Source: Flavivirga jejuensis (GTDB lineage: Bacteria; Bacteroidota; Bacteroidia; Flavobacteriales; Flavobacteriaceae). From it: a stretch of 64,000 bases of DNA. A program made the translations under genes and the position numbers. Position 1 is the first letter of the stretch, and each line of letters starts with the position of its first letter. The notes under the pieces were generated by a model that worked only from the letters and a program-made list of their open reading frames with translations, had not been told where the DNA came from and searched no databases. The stretch covers positions 124,001 to 188,000 of the forward strand of contig NZ_JAUOEL010000003.1 in assembly GCF_030540765.1 (NCBI RefSeq), written 5' to 3'. Positions 51,897-60,297 of this stretch are shown here, piece by piece.

Positions 51897-54620
51897 TTAC
51901 AAATTTTCTTTCCAGCTAGTTAGCCCTTCTCCTTTTGTAATCGTAACAATACCATTAGCTATTGAACCTAGTTTAAATTCTTCTACAGTTTGCTCTTTGT
52001 CTGGCCATTGGATTTTTATGGTCTCTGCTTTTTTGTTACCTAACCCAAAATGTAAATCACCGCAGTAGTTCGATAGAAAGCCTCCGCCCCCTGCACGATT
52101 AACCATTAAATTATCCTTATTAACAAATACTTTAGCTCCTACTCCATTTTTGTTGAAAGAGCCTAGGGTGTTATCCTCTAGTCTTACCTTTAAATAATTG
52201 CTCCCTTTATGTGTATTAATAAATACTCTTGAATCTCCTGGCTCAAAATTGGTTGGTGTCGGGAAGTTAGCATCGTGAGCAGGTAATACCCTTATTTTTC
52301 CATCAATTTTGGCTTTTAAATTTACTCCTGTTGATTTTCTTGAATCGTAACCTCCAATGTTTCTTAAAATGATATCTTGATAGCCGTCATTATTAATATC
52401 GGCTGCAACAACCGAACGCCCTTCTTCCGCTAATTGAATCATAGACCTATTGGATACTTTTTGAAGCACATCTGGTCCTTGTAATCCCCACACATCCAAA
52501 TCGTAGCTATATACCATACTTCGTTTACCCCAATTCTTGGTTGGTGATTTACGATAGATATGTCCTTCGCTATCTAGTTTATCATATTTCATTTCTAAAA
52601 TATTAAACACATTGTATTCGGCTGTTAGGTCTTTAAAATTCACTTTCTCCCCCTTATCTGTAGCATTTACCAATAAACGGCCTGGACCTGTTCCCATAAT
52701 CGGAAAAATACCTCCTCCAGATCCCCATAAGCATCCTATCCAGTATAAATCTTTCCTACCATCGTTTTGAACATCCAAGGTGGTAGATCCCCAAGCAAAT
52801 TCATAGGGGTCTAAACTATTAATATCGTAAGGGACATGACGCCCTCCTGGTATAAATGGACGTACATTATTTGGTAACGCTGCATCTGGAGGTAATGCTT
52901 TTGAGTGCTTTACTTTGGTCTCTAACTCGTTTCTAAAATCATTACCATCTATAACGGCATGCATAGCACGGTGACGGTTTGCAAAGTACTGTTGAGACAT
53001 GGTTCCTACGGTCATCACAGGGTCTAAAATCATATTAGGATCTGGATAGGAGAATGCAAAATTCATCGAAGACCCTCCTAAATTTCCTGCAAATACATCT
53101 TCTTTTAGATCGTTATTGAAATCGGCTGGCGAAAAAGTCATCCAGTATCCTGATTTATCTGAACGTGCATATTTTTTAGGCTGAACGAATCCTTTTCCTT
53201 TATCGTTAATATATAAACGCAACCATCCTAAATCATTTGCCACCCATATATCTGGATAGCCATCGTGATTTACATCTTGTGTTACTGAGGACCATGATAA
53301 TTGCCCATGCTCTGATTCCTGACCATTAATTGTCAGCCATTTTGGTTTATAAGGCTCAAAACTCATAAACGCCAATGAATATTCTTTTGGTAGTATTGGT
53401 AACTTACGAACCCGGTAATAGTCTGGCATTGGATTATCTTCATCATAAACCCCATCAACATTCATTTCTGAAGATTTTTCAATAAAGGTTAATTTTCCTG
53501 TTTCAGATAATTGGTTAATATATAATTGGTTTGCACCTCCCGAAAGTGCTTTAGCTCCACCTGGCCAATAATCTTCATCCATTGCATTTCCTTCGAAAAT
53601 ATCCAAGTCACCATCTAAATCGAAATCTGCAGCTAAAATTGAGAATGTGTTTCTTTTACCAGAAAGCCCTGTTTCTTTAGTTACATCTTTCCATTCTGGT
53701 ATTCCATCATTATCTTTATCTCCCATATTCAAGAAAATCGTGTTGGCTCCATAAAACTCGTTTCCATTTGATGATTCTCTTTGATCATTTGTGTTATCAC
53801 GTGGTTGGTATCCTTTTATAAACCCTAAGCCCTGACTTTTCATTGGTACGCGCACATTGTTTGCCTGACGTCCTACTGGGCGCACAAACTGCCCTAATAC
53901 ACGTTGCGTTTTTGGTGAAGACCATACCATGCCTTCCATACCGTTACCAACTAAAATATCTTGTAGACCATCGCCATTAATATCAGCGGCTATAGCTGTT
54001 TGTGAGTTACGTCCTTTGCGCTTACGGGAATCCGCTAAATTTTCACGAGGAAACAAATAGTTTTCTATTAGAATTTCTTCTTTCACATAAGTATCGTTTG
54101 CTTTAGCCAATTCATCAACTTCTTTATAAATTGGATTACCAGCTTCATCATTCCCCATATTTAAGAATAATGCATTATACTGTAACCTAGGTTCTTCTTT
54201 TAAAACACCTTTTTCATCTGTTGGACGCACCCAGTTATCTCCAGGATTCAAGAAATAAGTATCTAATTTATCATCCCCATTTGCGTCAAAAATTAATAAC
54301 CCACATGACCCGTACTGACCCGCATAAGTTCCCCAGTTTTTAGCATCATCATCAAAAAGGGTTACTTCTTTAAATGCTGAAGGTTTTTCTAATTTTGAAA
54401 ATTTACTTTCATCTAAAGGTTTACTATTATTTTTTACGACATTAAGAAACTTAACATCTTCATTGGCTCCATCTAATTCTTCTCCAAACTTTGCTTCAAC
54501 GTTAGTTACTTGGCTTACTTTATATATTACAATATTGTGAAATATTATAGCAAACACGATTAAAAATGTGATTACTCCTAAAGTTATAATCTTAAGTTTC
54601 TTTGCTAAACTCTTTTTCAT
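51897..54620 (-). CDS. FG-GAP/ASPIC-UnbV protein of the enediyne-type cassette
   Basis: 907-residue membrane-anchored protein: an uncleaved-looking TM helix (9-31) and a periplasmic body with about six FG-GAP calcium-binding blades ('ADINGDGLQDILVGNG', 'DFDLDGDLDIFEGNA', 'DVNHDGYPDIWVAND', 'DINNDGYQDIILRN'). Residues about 805-890 form the ASPIC/UnbV domain ('NKNGVGAKVFV', 'GGGFLSNYCGDLHFGLG', 'IKIQWPDKEQ'). UnbV is one of the conserved enediyne cassette proteins and has no established biochemical role. It starts 11 bp after the lipoprotein gene and ends 40 bp before the PKS start. It is longer than the usual 600-700 residues of actinobacterial UnbV. Confidence 0.88.
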   Translation of the reverse strand: MKKSLAKKLKIITLGVITFLIVFAIIFHNIVIYKVSQVTNVEAKFGEELDGANEDVKFLNVVKNNSKPLDESKFSKLEKPSAFKEVTLFDDDAKNWGTYAGQYGSCGLLIFDANGDDKLDTYFLNPGDNWVRPTDEKGVLKEEPRLQYNALFLNMGNDEAGNPIYKEVDELAKANDTYVKEEILIENYLFPRENLADSRKRKGRNSQTAIAADINGDGLQDILVGNGMEGMVWSSPKTQRVLGQFVRPVGRQANNVRVPMKSQGLGFIKGYQPRDNTNDQRESSNGNEFYGANTIFLNMGDKDNDGIPEWKDVTKETGLSGKRNTFSILAADFDLDGDLDIFEGNAMDEDYWPGGAKALSGGANQLYINQLSETGKLTFIEKSSEMNVDGVYDEDNPMPDYYRVRKLPILPKEYSLAFMSFEPYKPKWLTINGQESEHGQLSWSSVTQDVNHDGYPDIWVANDLGWLRLYINDKGKGFVQPKKYARSDKSGYWMTFSPADFNNDLKEDVFAGNLGGSSMNFAFSYPDPNMILDPVMTVGTMSQQYFANRHRAMHAVIDGNDFRNELETKVKHSKALPPDAALPNNVRPFIPGGRHVPYDINSLDPYEFAWGSTTLDVQNDGRKDLYWIGCLWGSGGGIFPIMGTGPGRLLVNATDKGEKVNFKDLTAEYNVFNILEMKYDKLDSEGHIYRKSPTKNWGKRSMVYSYDLDVWGLQGPDVLQKVSNRSMIQLAEEGRSVVAADINNDGYQDIILRNIGGYDSRKSTGVNLKAKIDGKIRVLPAHDANFPTPTNFEPGDSRVFINTHKGSNYLKVRLEDNTLGSFNKNGVGAKVFVNKDNLMVNRAGGGGFLSNYCGDLHFGLGNKKAETIKIQWPDKEQTVEEFKLGSIANGIVTITKGEGLTSWKENL

Positions 54621-54631
54621 TATTTATGGTT

Positions 54632-56131
54632 TTATCTTAAATTATCATCTCTGTATGAAAAATACACTGGTGTAATGTACTTTTCTGTGTGGGCTATCTG
54701 CTCCTTTATTAAAGGTTGAGAAATTGGCACTCTGTATTTTACAATATCTGTAATGCGTTCGTATGAGGTAAAAGTGATATCCCAATGTGGTTTTTTATCT
54801 GTTGGGAAGCTTCTAATAAATACTTGTTCTAGCCCTTCACCATGAGAGTTCAATGCGTATAATTTTCCATTAGCATCTTCTCGAGCTAAATAAGCAAAAC
54901 TGGGGTGGTACCCTTGATCTATTAAAAAAGGCCTTCTTTCTGCAAAACCAGATGCCGATAAGATTCCTACTCCAAAACCATGTAGTGTATAGTCTTCTTT
55001 TTGCACTAATAAGTTTAACGGTAAATTTCCTAGTATAATTTTCTTGTTATTTGGGTAATTAAAATGTAACTCGATATACTTAAAATTATCTTTTGTTTTA
55101 TGATCTTCTTTTGAATTAAAATTATAACTGGTATATGGCTCCACTTCAAAAACTTCAACGCTTAAGGGGCTTTTATAAATACTGAAATCAAATTCCATTT
55201 TATCATTAACAGAATAAATGCCTGGTTCTATAAACTTGGACATTTTTACTTTTCTGTCTAACATATCGCATAATGAATCTGGACGCACATAGTTCCCAGA
55301 CTTCTCACAAGTAACAAATCCTTTAGATAGTTTTCGACGTGATCCTTGAGATGAATAACTTACTTCTTCGTTTACTACTGTTGGTACATTACCGCCTAAT
55401 GGTTTTAGTACTTTTCTTAATCTACTTAAATCAATCTCTACCTCCTCGTCTTTCCATACCAAAGCCTTTTTCACCTTGTCTTCAGGTAAATTATTTACTC
55501 CCGCAGTAATTTTGTAGTATTCTTCTTTTGGGAAACTAAACCATGAATGATAAATTTCGCCTGTTTTATCACTTGCATTCATTTCCCAAAGTCCAGAAGA
55601 CAAACAGTTATTTACCACACTAAATCGTACAGGTTTAAATTTTGGATTGGGTAAAAACTCATAATCTTCGGCTAACTTCCAAGGAATCTCAGGAAGTAAA
55701 CTTGTTTCGAAATGCGTAATTTTATCGTTCACCATTCCGTACGGAAAACTTAATCCGTTTCTAGAGTATTCTGCCATCATTAAATTGAATAAATCGAAAT
55801 CATCTGGCTCACCTTTAAGTTTATAATGTAACCGTGGTACCAGATAATTTAAAGGCAACTCTTTTATCGAAAAATGATCTCCTTCGCCTTTAGAGATATC
55901 AAAATTAATATCAGCCTTTTTATCACTAGTAAAAGATATCGTGGCTTCTTTTATTTTTTCAAACCAATGGTGTCCTCTTAAAAAAGATTGTGTTGATGGT
56001 GTATATAAATACCCTTCTTCAACAACTTCTTCTTTTCCTGAAATTACATTTACTAATAAACTTTTTTTGCGCTCCTCGCATGAACATAACATAAGAGGTA
56101 TTACTAAAAGAATTAACTTTTTTCTGAACAT
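54632..56131 (-). CDS. Unknown lipoprotein with duplicated domain, inside the enediyne-type cassette
   Basis: 499-residue lipoprotein ('VIPLMLCSCEERK'). No family is recognised. Two halves look related: 'IKELPLNYLVPRLHYKLKG' (about 93) and 'ILGNLPLNLLVQKEDYTLHG' (about 368) align, and each is followed by an aromatic-rich strand region, which suggests an internal duplication. It lies between the DUF1702 and UnbV-like genes with gaps of 38 and 11 bp, a place where actinobacterial loci tend to carry the membrane protein UnbU, for which I see no homologue here. A periplasmic partner of the UnbV-like protein is an inference. Confidence 0.6.
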   Translation of the reverse strand: MFRKKLILLVIPLMLCSCEERKKSLLVNVISGKEEVVEEGYLYTPSTQSFLRGHHWFEKIKEATISFTSDKKADINFDISKGEGDHFSIKELPLNYLVPRLHYKLKGEPDDFDLFNLMMAEYSRNGLSFPYGMVNDKITHFETSLLPEIPWKLAEDYEFLPNPKFKPVRFSVVNNCLSSGLWEMNASDKTGEIYHSWFSFPKEEYYKITAGVNNLPEDKVKKALVWKDEEVEIDLSRLRKVLKPLGGNVPTVVNEEVSYSSQGSRRKLSKGFVTCEKSGNYVRPDSLCDMLDRKVKMSKFIEPGIYSVNDKMEFDFSIYKSPLSVEVFEVEPYTSYNFNSKEDHKTKDNFKYIELHFNYPNNKKIILGNLPLNLLVQKEDYTLHGFGVGILSASGFAERRPFLIDQGYHPSFAYLAREDANGKLYALNSHGEGLEQVFIRSFPTDKKPHWDITFTSYERITDIVKYRVPISQPLIKEQIAHTEKYITPVYFSYRDDNLR

Positions 56132-56169
56132 TTTATTAATTTTTAGATGTGTTTTAAAGTTGGTTTATT

Positions 56170-57180
56170 TTAGACTATATCCACTACAAGCTTACTTTCT
56201 TCTATCTCATAATTAACATCTTGCAAATTAACTTGCCCTAACCATTCTCTAATATGTTCTAGAAATACTTGGAAAGAAGGTTTCCCATCAATATATTTTT
56301 CTCCTTGGAATCGCTGCTTAAACTCCAAAGCTTTTTTATGGCATTTTAATCCACTTATGCCTGTTAATAGTTTTACTGTTATATCATCTTTATGGGGGTT
56401 TCCTGCAGTATACCTAGTATGCGCTGCTAGTAAAGCCCCTTGAGCTAACATAATTTGGTATATCCCAGAACTACTTTTTAATTTTGGTATTTTATCATTG
56501 GAAATACCTCCTGCATAAGCAGCTGCTAAGCCTATCCCTGACCAGATATTTGCTCGTCTTTCTTTAGGAAAAGTATTTATAGTATTCTTTATTTTTTTAG
56601 GTTCGCCCGAATTATAAAACCACAAAGCTCTTCCCAAACCATTGTCATAGCGCTCCAAATAAAAGTCATTTGATTTTATTTTTTTGGGAACATAAAAGTT
56701 AGTTATGGTTTTCTTTGTTTTAAACATGGCATAATAGAAGCCAACCCCATCCAACACTAACGGACCACTCATAGGATCAATTTTATCAATTAGTTTTTCG
56801 TACGAAGAATTAAATACACCACACGTAAGTCCTGCTCCTATGTAAGACATATATTCGTGTTTTTTATCTTTTTCTATTATATAATTCCAGAATCGATTTT
56901 TATTTCTTAATGAAACTAAGTCCAAAGCATACAACCCCATTCCAATCCCTTCATGAAAAAAACCAGAAAGCTCATTAGATATACTTTGAGAAATTGCTCT
57001 TAAATCATCATTTAACCCATGTTCTACTGTTGTATTGTATCCGTTTACAACTGTTTTAGCAACCATTTCAAGTCTAGATTGCGCTTCATGACCTTCTTCA
57101 AATTTTCTAACAGAAAAATTTGCTTCCTTTAAAGGCATCGCAAAAAACTGCTTCCTTATTAATTTTAAATTAAAAATCAT
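56170..57180 (-). CDS. DUF1702 family protein (UnbL-like, enediyne cassette)
   Basis: 336-residue cytoplasmic protein of the DUF1702 family, found chiefly in enediyne loci. Matching family landmarks in order: 'FHEGIGMGLYALD' (75-87; usual form FAYEGAAM-x-ALLD), 'YMSYIGAGL', 'LVLDGVGFYYAMFKT', 'NGLGRALWF' and 'FPKERRANIWSGIGLAAAYAGG', then 'AQGALLAAHTRY'. Function is unknown; it is thought to act with the PKSE in warhead formation. It is first in the train, divergent from the HTH regulator across 338 bp. ATG 57180 gives MIFNLKLIRKQFF; the internal Met15 is another possible start. Confidence 0.88.
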   Translation of the reverse strand: MIFNLKLIRKQFFAMPLKEANFSVRKFEEGHEAQSRLEMVAKTVVNGYNTTVEHGLNDDLRAISQSISNELSGFFHEGIGMGLYALDLVSLRNKNRFWNYIIEKDKKHEYMSYIGAGLTCGVFNSSYEKLIDKIDPMSGPLVLDGVGFYYAMFKTKKTITNFYVPKKIKSNDFYLERYDNGLGRALWFYNSGEPKKIKNTINTFPKERRANIWSGIGLAAAYAGGISNDKIPKLKSSSGIYQIMLAQGALLAAHTRYTAGNPHKDDITVKLLTGISGLKCHKKALEFKQRFQGEKYIDGKPSFQVFLEHIREWLGQVNLQDVNYEIEESKLVVDIV

Positions 57181-57518
57181 ATCATTTAAAGTTTAAAAAG
57201 TTGTTGATTTAAGTTAAGTATGTGTAGGTAAGAATTTAATCACTTTAAAACTGCAATTGTTACTGAGTTTTAATCCATACAAATTTTGTAATTATTAATC
57301 GATAATGATAATTACTATTGACTGATTTTAAGAATATTAGATTCAAATTCATGATTATTTGTAAGAAATAACATCTAATAATTAATACACAAAGCTTATA
57401 CAAACTCTTGTTTTATTTGATGAAATCGACAAAAAAATCCTACAAATTATTTAAATTTATAAGAAAAAACATGATATTTGTTTCAACTTAATATTAACTT
57501 TTTATTTACGCATTTTTC
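57181..57518. promoter_or_regulatory. Divergent intergenic control region of the polyketide locus
   Basis: 338 bp of AT-rich sequence between the head of the minus-strand polyketide train and the plus-strand regulator. No perfect TAnnTTTG promoter is seen in either direction, which would fit activator dependence. The word ATTATTAATCGATAATGATAAT (57293-57314) contains an ATTAT-6-ATAAT inverted pair that could be an operator. All of this is tentative. Confidence 0.4.
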
Positions 57519-58859
57519 ATGAATTCACTTGAAAACCTAAAATTTACTGGCATGATTACTCTAAATAAAAAAGAAGATTTAATCATATTAGCTTTTATTA
57601 TAATACAAATATGTGTCCTTTTTATACTAACCATCTTTTTATCACATAACAAAAATCTTAGAGCATCAGGGATTTTCAAAAAGCTAACAATCGTTTTTAT
57701 TTTTTATAACATATTGCATTTCCTTTTTCCTTCTGCATCTTTACCCTTAAAAATTTTCATCCAAAAAACCCTCTTGCTCTTTAGCTCTATTGTTACCGTT
57801 GTCTATTATTTGTGCTTTGTTTACGAGCAATATCGTATTATACCTATTAAGTTATTTAAAATCAAAACCATTTTAAGTTTAGTTTTGACTTTAATACTCA
57901 TATTGTTTATTATCCCTTTTTCTTTTTCATTTACTTTTAAATATTCGAAAGTTCTTTTCATTTCAGCATCAACTTTAATCCTAATTGCCAGCCTATTTAA
58001 TAGTATTATTCTTTTTAAGGAGGATTATAAACATTCGGAAACACGTCATCATAGGTCTATAATTTTGCTTGGTGGTTTAGCCTTACTAATTTTAGCTTCT
58101 ATCCCTATTTCATTATTAATTCTTAATGAAGATGTTTTTACAGAAATTTTACTGTTCAATATTGGTTTTATTATATTACTATCTCTGTTTCTTAAACAAC
58201 AGTCCTATATTAATAAAAATCAATCTGATTTATTATTAGAGTATTTCAATGAAAATACTTCTCATAAATTTAATAGTGAAAAAATAAATTATTTTAGTGA
58301 TCTGTATGCTTTGAATTCCAACGAAAAAAGTGTTATAAAAATGCTCTTAGAAGGGTATAGCAACGAGGTTATATCTTCTGAGTTAAATATACCTGAGGAG
58401 TTGTTAGTAAAAAAAAGTATTACTGCTATACACCGGAAAACAAAAACTAAAGACAACGAAGATCTGCTAAAGCTCTTTTTTATAAATAAAAAAACAACTA
58501 AAACTGATCAAAACGATTTTTCGAATAAAATTTTAAAATGTTTAGAAGGCTTTGAAAAACGTAAAGATTTTTTAGATTCAAATTTAAATATGAGCAATAT
58601 GGCTAAAAAAATGAATACTAATCCTAAGTATTTATCAAAAACTATTAATGAACATAAGTGCTTAAATTTTAATAACTATATTAACAAATTAAGAATTGAA
58701 CACACCATATTTTTATTAAATGAAGAGCCCAAATACAAAAATTACTCAATCAATTACTTAGCAAAAGAGGTCGGTTTTAACTATTCAGGTGTTTTTTCTA
58801 AAGCTTTTAAAAACTTTACGGGAACTTGTCCTTCTGAGTATATTAAGAACTTACCATAG
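57519..58859 (+). CDS. Seven-helix membrane-bound regulator with LuxR-like and AraC-type HTH regions
   Basis: 446 residues. About seven TM helices (about 22-228) with no clear periplasmic domain. Residues 265-322 then resemble a degenerate LuxR/GerE HTH ('LNSNEKSVIKMLLEGYSNEVISSELNIPEELLVKK'). The end (about 345-443) is a full AraC-type double HTH ('NMSNMAKKMNTNPKYLSKTINEH', 'INYLAKEVGFNYSGVFSKAFKNFTGTCPSEY'). A membrane anchor with two DNA-binding types is unusual. It is divergent from the polyketide train, so it probably controls that promoter in response to a membrane or lipid signal (inference). Confidence 0.83.
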   Translation: MNSLENLKFTGMITLNKKEDLIILAFIIIQICVLFILTIFLSHNKNLRASGIFKKLTIVFIFYNILHFLFPSASLPLKIFIQKTLLLFSSIVTVVYYLCFVYEQYRIIPIKLFKIKTILSLVLTLILILFIIPFSFSFTFKYSKVLFISASTLILIASLFNSIILFKEDYKHSETRHHRSIILLGGLALLILASIPISLLILNEDVFTEILLFNIGFIILLSLFLKQQSYINKNQSDLLLEYFNENTSHKFNSEKINYFSDLYALNSNEKSVIKMLLEGYSNEVISSELNIPEELLVKKSITAIHRKTKTKDNEDLLKLFFINKKTTKTDQNDFSNKILKCLEGFEKRKDFLDSNLNMSNMAKKMNTNPKYLSKTINEHKCLNFNNYINKLRIEHTIFLLNEEPKYKNYSINYLAKEVGFNYSGVFSKAFKNFTGTCPSEYIKNLP

Positions 58860-58892
58860 TCTTGATCACAAATGTTATATATAGTAATAAAA

Positions 58893-58918
58893 AAGGCTTT
58901 CGATTTCTCGAAAGCCTT
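58893..58918. terminator. Bidirectional intrinsic terminator
   Basis: Perfect 11-bp stem AAGGCTTTCGA (58893-58903) / TCGAAAGCCTT (58908-58918) with a TTTC loop. It ends the plus-strand regulator transcript (tail GTCTTTTCT) and, on the minus strand, the tRNA transcript (tail TTTTTTATT). Confidence 0.88.
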
Positions 58919-58929
58919 GTCTTTTCTAG

Positions 58930-59002
<73 letters not shown>

Positions 59003-59073
59003 ATATAATCTTAAAACGATTTACTTAGCTCTTAACTTTCGGTTCATAATGCCGACCAAATCATTTCGGACTG

Positions 59074-59103
59074 CAAATATACAATCCTTTTTTACTATAA
59101 CAA
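59074..59103 (-). promoter_or_regulatory. Consensus promoter of the initiator tRNA gene
   Basis: On the minus strand TTG (59101-59103), exactly 19 bp, TATATTTG (59074-59081): a full match to the Bacteroidota housekeeping consensus. The expected start leaves about 65 nt before the mature tRNA 5' end. Confidence 0.8.
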
Positions 59104-59125
59104 GCATTAAAGTAAAAAAAAATTA

Positions 59126-59305
59126 TTATTCGATGTTAATTACCTGAAAATCTATTAATTCTGAATTTAAAAATTGAGCAGATATTTGCATTGGATTACA
59201 ACACACCTCACAATCTTCGATATAAGATTGTTTGATGATAGAAGTATCAATCAGCATAGAAATGGTTTTCCAACAATATGGACACGTAAAAAAATGCTCT
59301 ATCAT
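59126..59305 (-). CDS. CPxCG-type small cysteine-rich protein
   Basis: 59 residues, beginning MIEHFFTCPYCWKTISMLID. Two CxxC-type knuckles (C8-x2-C11 and 'EDCEVCC' about 32-36) form a zinc-ribbon of the Cys_rich_CPXG family; here the first motif is CPYCW in place of CPxCG. The tail 'LIDFQVINIE' closes the small domain. Function unknown; the protein is presumably cytoplasmic and zinc-binding. It was missed by length cut-offs but has normal codon use and lies 69 bp upstream of the LRR gene end. Confidence 0.82.
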   Translation of the reverse strand: MIEHFFTCPYCWKTISMLIDTSIIKQSYIEDCEVCCNPMQISAQFLNSELIDFQVINIE

Positions 59306-59374
59306 AACATATATAACTAAAAAAAGCCAACAAATAGTGTTGACTTTTTTAAACTAAGAACGTATTAAATATAA

Positions 59375-60199
59375 TTATTCTTTTTCAATATCCATCGTCG
59401 CCGTAGCGTTTTGCATTTCTAAATGTATTAAACTAGGAGGGTTTTTACCAGAAACACTAGTAAACTCTTCATTTAAATTATTATCACTAACCATCATAGT
59501 ATTTAACTTGGTTAAGTTCATAAATTCCATTGGTAGATCTCCTGTAAATTGATTTGTAGACAATAATAGCTCTTCCAAATCTTTTAATTGTGCTATTTCA
59601 ACAGGAATCTCTCCATCCATTTTATTATCCATAAGGCTTAGCTTTTTCAATTTTGACAAAGCATAAATCTCGTTTGGAATATGACCAGTTAAAAAATTGC
59701 TTCCTAATAAAAGCTCTTTTAAATTAGTTAAGTTCATTAATGAATTAGGAATGTCTCCAGTAAATTTATTACTATAAAGTTTTAAAGCCTCAAGTTTCTT
59801 TAATTCACCTAACTCCGAAGGTATGCTTCCTTCAAATCCGTTCATAAATAATTCTAAAGATGTTAATTCTTTTAAATTTTTTATCGTTAAAGGCAATTTC
59901 CCAGTTAATTTATTAAAACCTAAATTGATCTTCTTTAAATGCGTTAAGTCACCTATTTCTTGCGGTAACTCTCCTTGAAGGTTATTAAATTGTAAGTTAA
60001 TTTCAATTACTTTATTATCTTCTACTTTAATACCATGCCAGGTATCCATACTAGCATTTAAATCCCATGTAGCACTCCACTCCGCTCCCTTGGTAGCATT
60101 ATATAAAGCAATTAATGCATCTTTTTCTGTTAAGGAAGTATTGGCAAATGAATAGGTCGTTACAAAAAAGCATATTGCTAAAAGTTTTAAAGTCTTCAT
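59375..60199 (-). CDS. Exported leucine-rich repeat protein
   Basis: Signal peptide ('AICFFVTTYSFAN'), then an LRRNT-like region with two Trp ('KGAEWSATWDLNASMDTWHG') as in plant-type LRR caps, and about seven 24-residue plant-type LRRs (LxxLxxLxLxxNxLxGxIP, for example 'LKKINLGFNKLTGKLPLTIKNL'). A protein-binding role at the periplasm or cell surface is likely. No T9SS sorting domain or lipobox is visible. A TATTTTCG box on the minus strand near 60231 may be its -7 element. Confidence 0.85.
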   Translation of the reverse strand: MKTLKLLAICFFVTTYSFANTSLTEKDALIALYNATKGAEWSATWDLNASMDTWHGIKVEDNKVIEINLQFNNLQGELPQEIGDLTHLKKINLGFNKLTGKLPLTIKNLKELTSLELFMNGFEGSIPSELGELKKLEALKLYSNKFTGDIPNSLMNLTNLKELLLGSNFLTGHIPNEIYALSKLKKLSLMDNKMDGEIPVEIAQLKDLEELLLSTNQFTGDLPMEFMNLTKLNTMMVSDNNLNEEFTSVSGKNPPSLIHLEMQNATATMDIEKE

Positions 60200-60297
60200 G
60201 TTCCGTATTAATTTGGGATTAATTCACTTACGAAAATAGAAGATATATCGATTAAAAACTATTTTATTCGACGAAATACATTAAATTTTAACAAATA

